Origin: Streptomyces sp. SID13031
GTDB lineage: Bacteria > Actinomycetota > Actinomycetes > Propionibacteriales > Kribbellaceae
Reading direction: 5' to 3'
DNA length: 64,000 nucleotides
Assembly: GCF_010548305.1 (NCBI RefSeq)
Contig: NZ_JAAGLV010000015.1
Location: 124,001-188,000, forward strand
Shown here: in pieces, positions 16,161 to 24,036 of the stretch
Numbering within the stretch: the first letter of the stretch is position 1
Layout: the number at the start of each line of letters is the position of its first letter
Notes under the pieces: generated by a model
Seen by the model: only the letters and a program-made list of their open reading frames with translations
Told to the model about the DNA's origin: nothing
Databases searched by the model: none
Program-made: the position numbers and the translations under genes

Positions 16161-16868
16161 ATGACGGCTTCCCAGGATGACGCGAGGACCGTGCTCCGTA
16201 CGCGGGCTTGGCGGTTGGTGCGTGGGGTGTTGGCTATGGGGGCGTTCGCGTTGCCTGTGGTGGTGCTTGGGTTTGCTGTCCGGCAGCAGTTCGATCCGTT
16301 GATTGAGGTCGATCAGACGGCGATCAGGGATGCTACGAGTTTCTCCGTGCGGCATGGACTCGTGTCGGCACTGGAGGCGGTGCAGGTGATCAGCCAGCCG
16401 GTTTGCGTGTACGTCGTCGCGGTAGGGGTCGTGAGCTGGGTCTGGCGGGCTAAGAAGCTGAAGGGGCGGGCGCTGTGGGCGCTCGTCACGATGATGGCCG
16501 GCTGGGCGATCGGGGCCGGGGCCAAGCTCGTCGTCCAGCGTGAGCGGCCGATCGTCGATGATCCGGTGCCGCATGCCGCGGGGTACTCGTTTCCCTCAGG
16601 TCACGTCCTCAACCTCACCTTGGCGGCCGGCGTCATGGTCTTCCTGTTGTGGCCGTTGCTGTCCGTGGCCGCCCGGCGGATCGGGATCGCGGTGGCGACT
16701 GTCGCGGTGGTCGCTGTCGGGCTCGACCGGATCTTCATCGGCGCGCATTTCCCGTCCGACGTGGTCGCGGGATCAATCCTCGGCATAGGGATCGTGTTCT
16801 CATCATGGATCGGATTCATCGGCAGGACGGCGGCGACCTCCTCACCCGGGCCGTCGCACCCGGCGTAG
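16161..16868 (+). CDS. PAP2-family membrane phosphatase, first of overlapping pair
   Basis: The 235-residue integral membrane protein carries the three acid-phosphatase motifs: K122...R129P130 (AKLVVQRERP), PSGH at 145-148, and R190-x5-H196-x3-D200 (DRIFIGAHFPSD). PAP2 enzymes dephosphorylate lipid phosphates or undecaprenyl pyrophosphate on the outer membrane face. Six hydrophobic helices are predicted. The start ATG 16161 lies 49 bases after the preceding stop with a weak ribosome site. Its last 64 bases overlap a second PAP2 gene in another frame. Confidence 0.9.
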   Translation: MTASQDDARTVLRTRAWRLVRGVLAMGAFALPVVVLGFAVRQQFDPLIEVDQTAIRDATSFSVRHGLVSALEAVQVISQPVCVYVVAVGVVSWVWRAKKLKGRALWALVTMMAGWAIGAGAKLVVQRERPIVDDPVPHAAGYSFPSGHVLNLTLAAGVMVFLLWPLLSVAARRIGIAVATVAVVAVGLDRIFIGAHFPSDVVAGSILGIGIVFSSWIGFIGRTAATSSPGPSHPA

Positions 16869-17461
16869 CCCTCGGTGGTCTCGTCATCGGTTTCGGCTTC
16901 GCGCTCAAAGGACCGCTGGAGGGTCTCGCGCACTCCGAGGAGTCGGTCAACAAGGACGTCGCGAACCACCGCACCGGCAGCTGGGACACCATCACGCTCG
17001 TCTGGTCGCACATCGGCAACACCGAGAGCGTGATCGGCGTCTGCGTCATCGTCGCCGCCCTCCTGCTGTGGCGCACCCGCGACTGGCGCCTGACCGCCGT
17101 ACCGGTGATCGCGATCGCCATGCAGGGCCTGGTCTTCCTCATCGCCGCCAGAGTCGTCGACCGCGACCGCCCGCCGGTCCCCAAACTCGACCCGTCACCC
17201 CCGACCGCGAGCTACCCGAGCGGCCACGTCGGCGCCTCCACCGGCCTGTACGTAGCCCTGGCGCTCCTGGCCCTGGCCATCCACCGCAGCTGGCTCCGTA
17301 CCTTGACGATCATCGCCTGCCTGGTCATGCCGCTCCTGGTCGCCTACGCCCGCCTCTACCGCGGAATGCACCACCCCACGGACATCGCCGCCGGCATCCT
17401 CAACGGCCTCACCTGCGCCCTACTCGCCTACACCTGGTACCGCCACCGAACTGTCACCTGA
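16805..17461 (+). CDS. PAP2-family membrane phosphatase, second of overlapping pair
   Basis: The 218-residue protein again has PAP2 motifs: RVVDRDRP near 117-123, PSGH at 138-141 and R183-x5-H189 with D193 (RLYRGMHHPTD). The start is ATG 16805, inside the previous PAP2 gene; no in-frame start lies between it and the first membrane segment (GVALGGLVIGFGFAL), so the 64-base overlap seems real. Sequence similarity to the first protein is limited to motifs, so this looks like an old duplication or a pairing of two subfamilies. Its stop overlaps the 3' end of the convergent helD-like gene by eight bases. Confidence 0.87.
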   Translation: MDRIHRQDGGDLLTRAVAPGVALGGLVIGFGFALKGPLEGLAHSEESVNKDVANHRTGSWDTITLVWSHIGNTESVIGVCVIVAALLLWRTRDWRLTAVPVIAIAMQGLVFLIAARVVDRDRPPVPKLDPSPPTASYPSGHVGASTGLYVALALLALAIHRSWLRTLTIIACLVMPLLVAYARLYRGMHHPTDIAAGILNGLTCALLAYTWYRHRTVT

Positions 17462-19655
17462 CGCCGGGGTGACGCTGGTCGGGCGCCGTGGTGAGGATCA
17501 CGAGTTGCTGGGTCGCGCGGGTCATCGCGACGTACCGGTCGACAGCTCCTTCGATGCCCTCGCCGAAGGTGTCCGGATCGATGAGTACGACCAGGTCGAA
17601 CTCGAGTCCCTTCGACAGCACGGGCGTCAGCGACCGTACGCGGGAGGTCTCCTGGAAGACGCCGCGGTCGGTGCTGATCACGCAGCCGATCCCTTCCGCG
17701 TGCTCGGCAAGCCACGCGCCGACGATCGAGTCCAGCTGGTCGGCGGAGCCGTGGACGACGGGGATGCCGCTGCTGCGGATCGAGGTCGGCACATTGGCGT
17801 CCGGGAGCGCGGCCCGGATGACCGGCTCGGCCTCGGCCATCACCTCTTCCGGGGTGCGGTAGTTGATGCTCAGGGATGCCAGCTTGACCCGGTCGAGTCC
17901 GACCCGCTCGAGCCGCTCCTGCCACGACTCGGTGAATCCGTGCCTGGCCTGGGCTCGATCTCCGACGATGGTGAAACTCCGCGACGGGCAGCGGAGCAAC
18001 AGCATCTGCCACTCGGCGTCGGTCAGTTCCTGGGCCTCGTCCACGACGATGTGCGCGAACGGGCCGGCCAGCAGATCCGGATCCGCGGTGGGCAGCGCGG
18101 TCGTATCGACCAGGGCGTTCTGGAGGTCGCTGCTGCGCAGCATCGGTACCCAGCCCTCGTTGTCGTCGTCGGCCGCGATGATGTTGTCGATGACCGAGGA
18201 CATCCGCTCGCGTTCCACCGCGGCTGCGGCCTTCTGCCGGCGCTTCCGCCGGGAGGCCTCGGGATCGCCCAGACGCTGTCGCGCCGCGTCCAGGAGGGGC
18301 AGGTCGGACGTGGTCCAGGCCTGGATGTCCTTACGCTGCAGCAATTTGACCTCGTCGGGGCTGAGCCAGGGAGCACACATCCGCAGATAGGCGGGCACGG
18401 ACCAGAGGTCGCCGACGAGATCGGTCGGTTCGATCAGCGGCCAAGCCTTGCTGAAGGCATCGACCAGATCCTCGTTCTGCTCAAGGGATCTACGCACCAG
18501 GTCGATCGAGAGGTCCTCGTCGTCGTACGCCTCTTCGTGCTTGTCCAGCAGGATCGTGAGCAGCTCCTCCCAGACCTGGTCGCGCGCCTCGTTGTGCGGA
18601 GTACTGGGGTCCGCCGAGCCGAACGCCTCGGCCCAATCGGCCACGCTGAGCCGGATGTCGGACCAGTGGGTCTCGACCGTCATCGGTTTGGTGGGCGGCT
18701 CCTCGTACAGCCGAACGGCCGGTTCGATCGCCTTCACCATCTCCGCGGTCGACTTCAGCCGTGCCACCTCCGGGTCGAGCTCGTCCGGGGCTGTGGGTCC
18801 CTCGGGGAGGAGGTCCCGCAGGGTGCAGGTCTGCACGCCTTCCTCGCCGAGGCTGGGGAGGACGTCGGAAACGTAGGCCAGGTAGGGCTGGTGCGGGCCG
18901 ATGAACAGTACGCCGCCACGACTGTGGCCGAGGCGCGGATCGGAGTACAGGAGATACGCCGTACGGTGCAACGCGACGACCGTCTTGCCGGTACCCGGAC
19001 CGCCGTCGACGACGAGGGCGCCACGCGAGCCGGCCCGGATGATCTCGTCCTGGTCGGCCTGGATCGTACCGAGCACGTCTCGCATCCGTGGCGATCGGTT
19101 GCTGCCGAGGCTGGCGATGAACGCGGACTGGTCATCGAGCGCCGCCGCGTGGCCCTCGAAGCCGCCCTCGGTGAACACCTCGTCCCAGTAGTCGCTGATC
19201 CGGCCGCGGGTCCAGCGATACCGGCGACGGCTGGCCAGGCCCATCGGGTTGGCGTGGGTCGCCCCGAAGAACGGCTCAGCTGCGGGGGAACGCCAGTCGA
19301 TCAGCAGGCGTTGCCCCTCGCTGTCGGTGAGGCCGAGCCTTCCGACGTACACGGGCTGGTTGTCCTCGGCGTTGACCATGTGCCCGAGGCAGAGGTCGAG
19401 CCCGAAGCGTTTGAGTGTGCGCAGGCGTCCGGTCAGCCGGTGCACCTCCAGGTCGCGATCAAGCGCCTCCTGGCCTTCACCGCCAGGCGCCTTCCGCGCT
19501 TCGTCGAGCCGCTCGGACAGGTCGGCGACCGACTGCGCGAGGCTGGTCTCGATCGCCGCGAAGTGCTGCTCGTCGCCGCCGATCAGAGTCGGGTCGGCCT
19601 TGGCACTGAGATTGCCAGGCAGCTCGAATGCGCTGGTGGTCAGAGGTTGTTCCAT
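17454..19655 (-). CDS. helD: HelD/HelR-type UvrD-like ATPase acting on RNA polymerase
   Basis: The 733-residue protein matches the actinobacterial class of HelD in length and layout. An N-terminal coiled region (residues about 25-90) is followed by the family block LLIDWRSPAAEPFF (117-130), Walker A GGPGTGKT (218-225), a long inserted domain, then HIVVDEAQELTDAEW (motif II), TIVGDRAQ (motif III) and DRYVAMTRATQQL (motif VI). HelD proteins enter RNA polymerase and release it from DNA; the Streptomyces homologue HelR also displaces rifamycins and gives resistance. The RAE-like palindrome upstream supports the HelR assignment. The start ATG 19655 is preceded by GGGGAG inside a hairpin. Confidence 0.9.
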   Translation of the reverse strand: MEQPLTTSAFELPGNLSAKADPTLIGGDEQHFAAIETSLAQSVADLSERLDEARKAPGGEGQEALDRDLEVHRLTGRLRTLKRFGLDLCLGHMVNAEDNQPVYVGRLGLTDSEGQRLLIDWRSPAAEPFFGATHANPMGLASRRRYRWTRGRISDYWDEVFTEGGFEGHAAALDDQSAFIASLGSNRSPRMRDVLGTIQADQDEIIRAGSRGALVVDGGPGTGKTVVALHRTAYLLYSDPRLGHSRGGVLFIGPHQPYLAYVSDVLPSLGEEGVQTCTLRDLLPEGPTAPDELDPEVARLKSTAEMVKAIEPAVRLYEEPPTKPMTVETHWSDIRLSVADWAEAFGSADPSTPHNEARDQVWEELLTILLDKHEEAYDDEDLSIDLVRRSLEQNEDLVDAFSKAWPLIEPTDLVGDLWSVPAYLRMCAPWLSPDEVKLLQRKDIQAWTTSDLPLLDAARQRLGDPEASRRKRRQKAAAAVERERMSSVIDNIIAADDDNEGWVPMLRSSDLQNALVDTTALPTADPDLLAGPFAHIVVDEAQELTDAEWQMLLLRCPSRSFTIVGDRAQARHGFTESWQERLERVGLDRVKLASLSINYRTPEEVMAEAEPVIRAALPDANVPTSIRSSGIPVVHGSADQLDSIVGAWLAEHAEGIGCVISTDRGVFQETSRVRSLTPVLSKGLEFDLVVLIDPDTFGEGIEGAVDRYVAMTRATQQLVILTTAPDQRHPGVR

Positions 19656-19665
19656 CTAGTCGGCC

Positions 19666-19700
19666 ACTCCCCAGTTCCGTAGATTTTGGCTACGGGGAGT
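19666..19700 (-). promoter_or_regulatory. Leader hairpin covering the helD-like ribosome site
   Basis: In the transcript, CCGTAG pairs with CTACGG (19677-19682 with 19690-19695), and outer ACTCC pairs with GGAGT (19666-19670 with 19696-19700). The outer strand next to the start contains GGGGAG, the only Shine-Dalgarno-like sequence before the ATG. When folded, the ribosome site is paired. Confidence 0.45.
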
Positions 19701-19717
19701 GATTCTGAGGCATGACG

Positions 19718-19736
19718 GGGGCCTTGCGGCAAGCCC
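19718..19736. promoter_or_regulatory. Rifamycin-associated-element-like palindrome
   Basis: The 19-base sequence GGGGCCTTGCGGCAAGCCC is an inverted repeat around CTTGC/GCAAG. Its core differs by one central base from the rifamycin-associated element as I recall it (GGGCTTGCGGCAAGGCCC, either strand). It sits 63 bases upstream of the helD-like start and also forms the -35 region of the promoter facing the other way. Confidence 0.7.
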
Positions 19737-19752
19737 ACCCTTACGCTATAAA
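19724..19752 (+). promoter_or_regulatory. Promoter toward the P-loop gene, -35 inside the RAE
   Basis: TTGCGG (19724-19729) and TATAAA (19747-19752) are separated by exactly 17 bases. This is one of the best housekeeping promoters in the window. Its -35 box is part of the RAE palindrome, so any factor acting there would affect both directions. Confidence 0.65.
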
Positions 19753-19760
19753 TTAGACAC

Positions 19761-19792
19761 GGCAGGGAGAACTTCTACTCCTTGCCTTTTTT
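19761..19792 (+). terminator. U-tract intrinsic terminator immediately after the promoter (possible attenuator)
   Basis: GGCAGGGAG (19761-19769) pairs with CTCCTTGCC (19778-19786), nine pairs with one G-U wobble and an eight-base loop, followed by six T residues (19787-19792). U-tract terminators are unusual at this GC content. It starts a few bases after the expected transcription start and ends 84 bases before the ATG of the next gene. Confidence 0.7.
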
Positions 19793-19875
19793 GTTGCCTT
19801 CAGCCAACGTTCTGTTGTGGGCATGTGTGCTGGTGCGTCCGTGACTCGTCCCTGCCATCCCTCAGGAGCCGTCAC

Positions 19876-20484
19876 ATGTACGCACCCAAGCACCCCGGAC
19901 CGCGCGTCGGATCTGCCACCGTTTACCTGATCGTCGGCCTTCCCGGCGCAGGGAAAACAACTCGCGCGAAGGAACTGGAGACCAGCGCGTCAGCCCTACG
20001 GCTAACGCCGGACGAGTGGCAGATCGCGCTGTTCGGCGAACGAAACCCATCAGACAAGCGTGACCTCGTCGAAGGCAAGCTGGTTCAGCTCGGCATGCGG
20101 GCCGCGGAGCTGGGCACCAATGTCGTCTTCGACTTCGGATTCTGGGGCAAGGACGAACGATCCGCGCTCCGCTGGATCGCCGGCACCGTCGGCGCGCGTA
20201 GCCAAGTCGTCTACCTGCCGATAGACCACGAGGAGCAACGCAGGCGTGTCACCAATCGGTTCGCAACTACGCCCGCTCAAACGTGGCACATGAGCGACGG
20301 TGAACTCGAGCAGTGGCGGGCTCAGTTCCAAGCGCCGGACGACGAAGAACTGCTGGGCTCTCAGATTCCACCCGTCCCACCAGAGCACACGACCTGGTCG
20401 GAGTGGGCCTCGCAGCGCTGGCCATCCTTACCCGACCAGTACGCCCCGACCGCCGCCATTTCCCGCAACTCAACCGAACCATGA
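19876..20484 (+). CDS. Small P-loop ATPase/kinase-like protein
   Basis: The 202-residue protein begins with a kinase-type P-loop (YLIVGLPGAGKTTRAKELE, Walker A at 21-28), followed by LTPDEWQIALFGE. In AAA_33, zeta-toxin-like and phosphotransferase-like kinases a D near this point activates the acceptor. A Walker B-like stretch NVVFDFGFWGKDER and arginines of a lid (EEQRRRVTNRF) follow. The start ATG 19876 has AGGAG at 19864-19868; upstream in-frame codons run through the terminator and promoter and are not coding. Substrate unknown: small molecule, nucleotide or peptidoglycan precursor are all possible. The shared control region with the HelR-like gene suggests a role in the same stress or drug response. 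Confidence 0.8.
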   Translation: MYAPKHPGPRVGSATVYLIVGLPGAGKTTRAKELETSASALRLTPDEWQIALFGERNPSDKRDLVEGKLVQLGMRAAELGTNVVFDFGFWGKDERSALRWIAGTVGARSQVVYLPIDHEEQRRRVTNRFATTPAQTWHMSDGELEQWRAQFQAPDDEELLGSQIPPVPPEHTTWSEWASQRWPSLPDQYAPTAAISRNSTEP

Positions 20485-20618
20485 CCCAACACGATCCTTC
20501 GAACCACCGTACGGCGCAGGGACATCGGGCACCCCTGGCATCGAGACGGGGAACCTTGAACGCGGTACCGTCCTGATCTCGCGTTATTCAGGGCGTGATC
20601 AGAAGGTGAGATTGATCA

Positions 20619-21497
20619 ATGACCGCTGCGTCGGCCGACGTCGTCTGCATTTTGTGTGGTGCCGGTGGGCCTTTCCGGCCGCGGGGCGCAAAGGATGGCT
20701 ATGGCATCGAGGAGTGTCCGGGGTGTGGCTTGGTGCAACTGGTGCCGACACCCACTCCGGAGACGCTGCGTGCGCTCTACGAGGAAGAGTCGTACTTCGG
20801 CGGCGAAGGTTCCGGCTATTCGCAGTACGAGAGTCAGGAACAGGAATACCTGGCGACCTTCCGTGAGGATGTCCGCCGGATCGGTGAATTCGTGCCGACC
20901 GGCCGGATCCTCGAGGTCGGTTGCGGCTACGGGTACTTCCTGAAGGCCGCCCTCGACGCTGGGTACGACGCGTACGGCGTAGATCTGTCGCCCTCGGCGG
21001 TCAAGTTTGCCGACGAGCGTTACCCCGGTCGGGTGTTTTGTGGGTTCGTCGAGGAGGTGCCCGAGATCCAGGGCGAGAAGTACGACGTCATCTTCGCCTC
21101 ACACCTGATCGAGCACGTCACCGATCCGGCTGCATTCCTCCGTAGTGCGAGCCAGTTGCTCACCCCGGGTGGTCTGGTGGTGATGGTGACGCCAAACATC
21201 AGGAGTCTGCTGTCGCGCGTCTCCGGCTCCCGCTGGGTGTCGTTCAAGATCCCCGAACACGTGAGCTACTACGACCCGAAGACGATGACCGAGTTGCTCC
21301 GGCGAACCGCGTTCCAGGTGACCGCGATCGACAGCGCTTACCAGTACTACGCGCTGCCGTTCGTCACGTCTCGGGTGCGCGAACTCCTGCACCCGGCATC
21401 CCGGCTGATACCGCCCTTCGAGCGGACCCGCCTCTTCCGCGACCGCCGGATCCGTGTCACCAGCGGTTCGATGCGAGTCATCGCTGCGCTGAAGTAG
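20619..21497 (+). CDS. Class I SAM-dependent methyltransferase with N-terminal zinc-ribbon-like segment
   Basis: The 292-residue protein starts with CILCG (10-14) and ECPGCG (32-37), a C-x2-C...C-x2-C pair likely binding zinc, then a Rossmann methyltransferase domain with motif I ILEVGCGYGYFLKAA (about 96-110) and YGVDLSPSAVKFA. This layout is common in methyltransferases of sugar and natural-product pathways. The start ATG 20619 follows AGAAGGTGAG. It stands alone between the P-loop gene and the convergent acetate transporter gene, with no obvious pathway partner nearby. Confidence 0.85.
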   Translation: MTAASADVVCILCGAGGPFRPRGAKDGYGIEECPGCGLVQLVPTPTPETLRALYEEESYFGGEGSGYSQYESQEQEYLATFREDVRRIGEFVPTGRILEVGCGYGYFLKAALDAGYDAYGVDLSPSAVKFADERYPGRVFCGFVEEVPEIQGEKYDVIFASHLIEHVTDPAAFLRSASQLLTPGGLVVMVTPNIRSLLSRVSGSRWVSFKIPEHVSYYDPKTMTELLRRTAFQVTAIDSAYQYYALPFVTSRVRELLHPASRLIPPFERTRLFRDRRIRVTSGSMRVIAALK

Positions 21498-21545
21498 ACC
21501 GGCCGGACCCGCCGCTGGCGCCGCTCGTCCGGTTCTACTTCTGGC

Positions 21546-22199
21546 TCAGCTGTGGACAAGCGGTTGTCCGAGTGGAAGTGCCTTACCGCCTGTCGCCTGC
21601 GAGGACGAACTGAAGAACAGGTAGACACCCACCGCGGCGAAGATGAAGACCACCACGCCGCCGACCTTCAGCGTGCCGGCTGATTGCTGCAGCGTGCCGA
21701 CCAAGACCAGCACCAAGGCAATTTCGATGAGCGCGAAGAGCACCGTGTAGGCGATCGGCAGCCGGAGCGTGGCCAGCGTCAGCATCCCGATCACCACCAG
21801 CCACGAGATCAGGAACAGCCCCTGCGTATCGACGGCGTCCGCAGCGACAATGGCGAACCAGTTGTGCGTCAGGCCCAGTACGAGCATCCCGTAGCTCAAC
21901 CAGAACCCGGCGAAGATACCGAAAACCCCGGCTACCGCACTCTGTCCGATAGCGGCCGACCAGATGGCCGCGATCACCAGCCCCAGCCCCGTGGCCGCGA
22001 CGATCACGGGCAGCGAAGCCCCAACGGCCGCCGCAGGCACGTACCCGACAAGAACAAGCCCAAGCGCAACCGATCCCACGATAAAACTGGGCAGACCAAT
22101 CAGGGACGGATCTCCGGTCACCGCTGGCACCGCAGCCTCAGCGGAATGCTGGGCACGTACCTCTTGTGTGCTTTGAACCTCGGCATCGACAGCGGCCAT
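21546..22199 (-). CDS. GPR1/FUN34/YaaH (SatP)-type acetate/succinate transporter
   Basis: The 217-residue protein has six membrane helices. The entry motif is DPSLIGLPSFIVGSVALG, equivalent to NPAPLGL in classical members; the first residues of the motif are altered. The narrow-pore residues lie in AGFWLSYGMLVLGL. Known homologues take up acetate and succinate with protons. The N-terminal 30 residues are hydrophilic. The start ATG 22199 follows AGGAG on the minus strand. A GAGAC palindrome lies about 65 bases upstream of the start. Confidence 0.85.
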   Translation of the reverse strand: MAAVDAEVQSTQEVRAQHSAEAAVPAVTGDPSLIGLPSFIVGSVALGLVLVGYVPAAAVGASLPVIVAATGLGLVIAAIWSAAIGQSAVAGVFGIFAGFWLSYGMLVLGLTHNWFAIVAADAVDTQGLFLISWLVVIGMLTLATLRLPIAYTVLFALIEIALVLVLVGTLQQSAGTLKVGGVVVFIFAAVGVYLFFSSSSQATGGKALPLGQPLVHS

Positions 22200-22260
22200 G
22201 GCAAGCTCCTTTCAGGCACATCCTGGACTGTGAAACTTATGGCGCCGCGCCCCCGCCAAC

Positions 22261-22277
22261 TGTCTCGTTTTGAGACA
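22261..22277. promoter_or_regulatory. Palindrome TGTCTC-N5-GAGACA upstream of acetate transporter
   Basis: TGTCTC (22261-22266) and GAGACA (22272-22277) form a perfect six-base dyad with spacer GTTTT. Its right half contains TTGAGAC, the same heptamer that is repeated in the tRNA island. It could be the transporter operator or part of the integration region. Confidence 0.4.
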
Positions 22278-22385
22278 CCACTCGCCCCGGCACCCACACA
22301 ATGCTGTACAGGAGCGCATGCCCGTCTCTGGCTCCCGCCGCCTGATCGCCGCGGGTTACGTCCCAAGGGCACAGCTCACGGGCCG

Positions 22386-22404
22386 TTGAGACTGGCGTTG
22401 AGAC
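22386..22404. repeat. Paired TTGAGAC motif, copy 1 of 4
   Basis: TTGAGAC at 22386-22392 and 22398-22404, period 12. It lies 73 bases left of the first tRNA-Ser 3' fragment. Confidence 0.65.
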
Positions 22405-22476
22405 CAAGCAGGTCCGGGGCGGCTTTGTCGTTCCTCTCAGAGGGTGAAACCGCGCTTGAACTGCGGCTTCTTGCCG

Positions 22477-22542
22477 CTCGGAGAGTGGCGGAGGATACGA
22501 GATTCGAACTCGTGAGGGGCTGCCCCCAACACCCCTTCCAAG
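22477..22542. repeat. tRNA-Ser 3' fragment (att-like copy A)
   Basis: The plus strand shows CTCGGAGAGTGGCGGAGGAT and then the T-arm, variable arm and part of the anticodon arm of tRNA-Ser (minus orientation), ending at CTTCCAAG. Compared with the intact tRNA at 26069-26156 it has several changes in the variable and anticodon arms and lacks the whole 5' half. It cannot be a functional tRNA. Such fragments are left at the far end of elements that integrate into tRNA 3' ends. Confidence 0.85.
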
Positions 22543-22736
22543 TCCTCGCAGCTGGAGCGGTACGGGCGGAGTACGGGCAGTGGCGTGTAAGGGCTAGTCA
22601 CCACAATGCATCGAGGGCATCTCCGGGGGCATCGGTCTTCGGTGCCTTCCTGATCAGCCAACGCCTTGCGCAGGGACGCACAGCGAACTGCGCAATGCAT
22701 TGGCCCGCACGCTCGCTCAAGTATCAAGGAATCGAC

Positions 22737-23768
22737 ATGACCTCGCTCAACCGCCGTCAATTCAACCGTGCGCTCCTCGCCGTCCCCGCCGCCGCTCTGG
22801 TCGGCACGGGCCTTGACGCACTCGCCCCAGCAGCGGCCTCGGCCGCCCCCGCCGACTGGAACGCGCATCTTCTTGCGGGCCAGGCGAACGGCCACCTCAT
22901 GCACCAGACGCGAGCTGGAGACGGCACCTGGAAGCCGAGCTGGGAGGAAGTCGGCATTCCTGCCGTCTCGGTCTACCGCGTCTCCTGCGTCGGTATGTCC
23001 AATGACCTCCACGTGGTCGCAGCGCTCAACAGCGGGGCTCCGAGCCACGGCGTCCGGAACCGCTCCGACGGTTCCTGGACGGCGTTCAGCCCCATCCCCT
23101 CGCAATCGGGCCCCACCCCGGGCGCGCCCCACGTCGCGGTAACTTCCCTCGGAAGCTCCGCCGGAAGCAAGCTGCACGTCTTCGGCGCTTCCGAACGTGG
23201 CAATGCCCTGTACTACACCGGCCGCAACGCAGACGGGAGCTGGCATCCCCGTTGGGTGAATCTCCGAACCTTCGGGAGCATCATCAATCATGTCGCCACC
23301 ACCCGAGTCGGCACGACGATCGATACCGCGGTCGTCACAGATGGCAAACTTTTCCACGCCATTCGAGCCTCGGATGGGACATGGAGCAACTGGGGCAACA
23401 TCGAGAGCGTGGCCGGTGAGATCGCCAACGACGTCCTCCACGTGGCCTTGGCCGGGATCGGCTCGCAGCTCCACGTCGTAGCTCTGAGCGGTTCCAGCGA
23501 CGTCTACCACGCCATCCGTAGAGCGGATGGATCCTGGCAGCGGTTCAAGAAGGTGACCGCTTTCTCCAATTACTCGCCTTTCTTCGTCAGCGCAGCCAAC
23601 GTCGGCGCCGAACTGCAGGTCGCGATCATCGACTTCACCGCAAACGCCAGCCAGATCATCAGGCACAACATCCGCCGCTCCGACGGTTCGTGGACGCCGG
23701 TCAAGACCGTCCGCGCCACCGGTCTGACCAACGACCCGGGAGTCCTGGCATTGACCGGCACCCTCTAG
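22737..23768 (+). CDS. Tat-exported beta-propeller lectin-like protein (island cargo)
   Basis: The 343-residue protein has a twin-arginine signal (NRRQFNRALLAVPAAALVG, cleavage near ASAAPAD, about residue 38). The mature part is a series of roughly 45-55-residue repeats with DGTW/DGSW ends: GDGTWKPSW, SDGSWTAF, ADGSWHPRW, SDGTWSNW, ADGSWQRF, SDGSWTPV. Such repeats form fucolectin/PLL-like or tachylectin-like propellers that bind sugars. The start ATG 22737 has AAGGA at 22726-22730; the frame upstream runs through the tRNA fragment and is not coding. It is the main gene of the left interval. Export through Tat implies folding in the cytoplasm before secretion. Confidence 0.85.
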   Translation: MTSLNRRQFNRALLAVPAAALVGTGLDALAPAAASAAPADWNAHLLAGQANGHLMHQTRAGDGTWKPSWEEVGIPAVSVYRVSCVGMSNDLHVVAALNSGAPSHGVRNRSDGSWTAFSPIPSQSGPTPGAPHVAVTSLGSSAGSKLHVFGASERGNALYYTGRNADGSWHPRWVNLRTFGSIINHVATTRVGTTIDTAVVTDGKLFHAIRASDGTWSNWGNIESVAGEIANDVLHVALAGIGSQLHVVALSGSSDVYHAIRRADGSWQRFKKVTAFSNYSPFFVSAANVGAELQVAIIDFTANASQIIRHNIRRSDGSWTPVKTVRATGLTNDPGVLALTGTL

Positions 23769-23912
23769 TCCCAGGGCTCAGCAAGACTCGGCAAGACCCA
23801 AAGCTCGGCTTTCCAAGACCGAAATTCGAAGTTCGCGGTCGATCGGCGGGAGTCTTCTGAGGCTGACTTGCGCGGATGATGGACGGTCGCGAACGGTCCT
23901 GAACCGTGGCGA

Positions 23913-23931
23913 TTGAGACCCTCATTGAGAC
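23913..23931. repeat. Paired TTGAGAC motif, copy 2 of 4
   Basis: TTGAGAC at 23913-23919 and 23925-23931, period 12. Flanking bases (GAACGGTCCTGAACCGTGG just upstream) resemble those before copy 3, so similarity extends beyond the heptamers. No tRNA fragment adjoins this copy. The rest of the 268-base gap 23769-24036 shows nothing else. Confidence 0.65.
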
Positions 23932-24036
23932 CCCTACGAGCGCGCCCCGCAACGGGGCCGTCCGGCACCGGTCGACGAACTGGCGCCCGACCGTCGGTGA
24001 GCATGGCGACATGGCAGGTGTTTGCCACAGCCCTGA

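Noticed and set aside
19699..19875. N-terminal extension of the P-loop protein from 19699
   Set aside because: It would translate the promoter, the terminator and a Cys-rich nonsense stretch; AGGAG before ATG 19876 marks the true start.
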